NCBI GenBank assembly: GCA_011620345.1
Contig: WOZJ01000060.1
Location: 9,022 to 15,943, forward strand
Source of the DNA: Nitrospirota bacterium
GTDB taxonomy: Bacteria > UBA2233
Length of the DNA stretch: 6,922 bases
Direction: 5' to 3'
Shown here: positions 6,907 through 6,922 of the stretch, piece by piece
Position numbering within the stretch: position 1 is the first letter of the stretch
Layout of the letters: every line of letters starts with the position of its first letter
Position numbers and translations under genes: made by a program
The notes under the pieces: model-generated
What the model saw: the letters and a program-made list of their open reading frames with translations, nothing else
Told to the model about the DNA's origin: nothing
Databases searched by the model: none

Positions 6907-6922
6907 GAATTCAAAATTCAAG
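6907..6922. repeat. Short AT-rich tandem repeat after the operon, cut by the window edge
   Basis: The heptamer AATTCAA occurs twice in direct tandem (6908-6914 and 6915-6921). The same bases form a small inverted repeat, GAATT-CAA-AATTC (6907-6919). The composition is far more AT-rich than the operon. It may be the beginning of a longer simple repeat, or just a short AT-rich intergenic stretch; only 16 bases are visible. No terminator stem can be recognised. Confidence 0.4.

Overview
The window holds a single plus-strand operon of five tightly packed genes. Together they encode a complete tripartite ABC-type export machine of a Gram-negative (diderm) bacterium. It is of the YbhGFSR type, with its own TolC-family outer membrane channel placed first. 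The sequence is moderately GC-rich. AGG is a common arginine codon, CTT and TTG leucine codons are frequent, and three of the five genes start with GTG. These traits do not look like an enterobacterium; a deltaproteobacterium or another environmental diderm lineage is plausible, but the window has no marker gene and the taxonomy stays open.

Layout. Positions 1-145 are non-coding. They hold a perfect 8-bp hairpin at the very edge (1-20) and a plausible sigma-70-like promoter (TTGACT, 18-nt spacer, TACAGT; 89-118). Then come an outer membrane efflux channel (146-1714), a membrane-anchored HlyD/YbhG-type adaptor (1711-2682), a double-NBD ABC ATPase of YbhF type (2631-4601), and two ABC-2 permeases of YbhS/YbhR type (4598-5749 and 5746-6903). 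Four of the five genes begin inside their predecessor: three junctions are 4-base GTGA/ATGA overlaps and one is a 52-base overlap. The genes are therefore probably translated as a coupled unit from one mRNA. The last 19 bases hold a short AT-rich tandem repeat cut by the window edge.

How the parts work together (established for the family, inferred here): the two permeases form the inner membrane pore, and the fused ATPase drives it. The adaptor spans the periplasm and docks on the outer membrane channel, so a substrate can be expelled across both membranes. The substrate cannot be read from the sequence.

The most interesting molecular detail is in the ATPase. The first NBD has Pro in place of the H-loop His, and the second NBD has LSMGY in place of LSGGQ. 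In a head-to-tail NBD dimer both defects fall in the same ATP site, leaving the other site canonical. Apart from this and a few smaller oddities, the region looks like an ordinary, intact efflux operon; I see no evidence of a new biological system.
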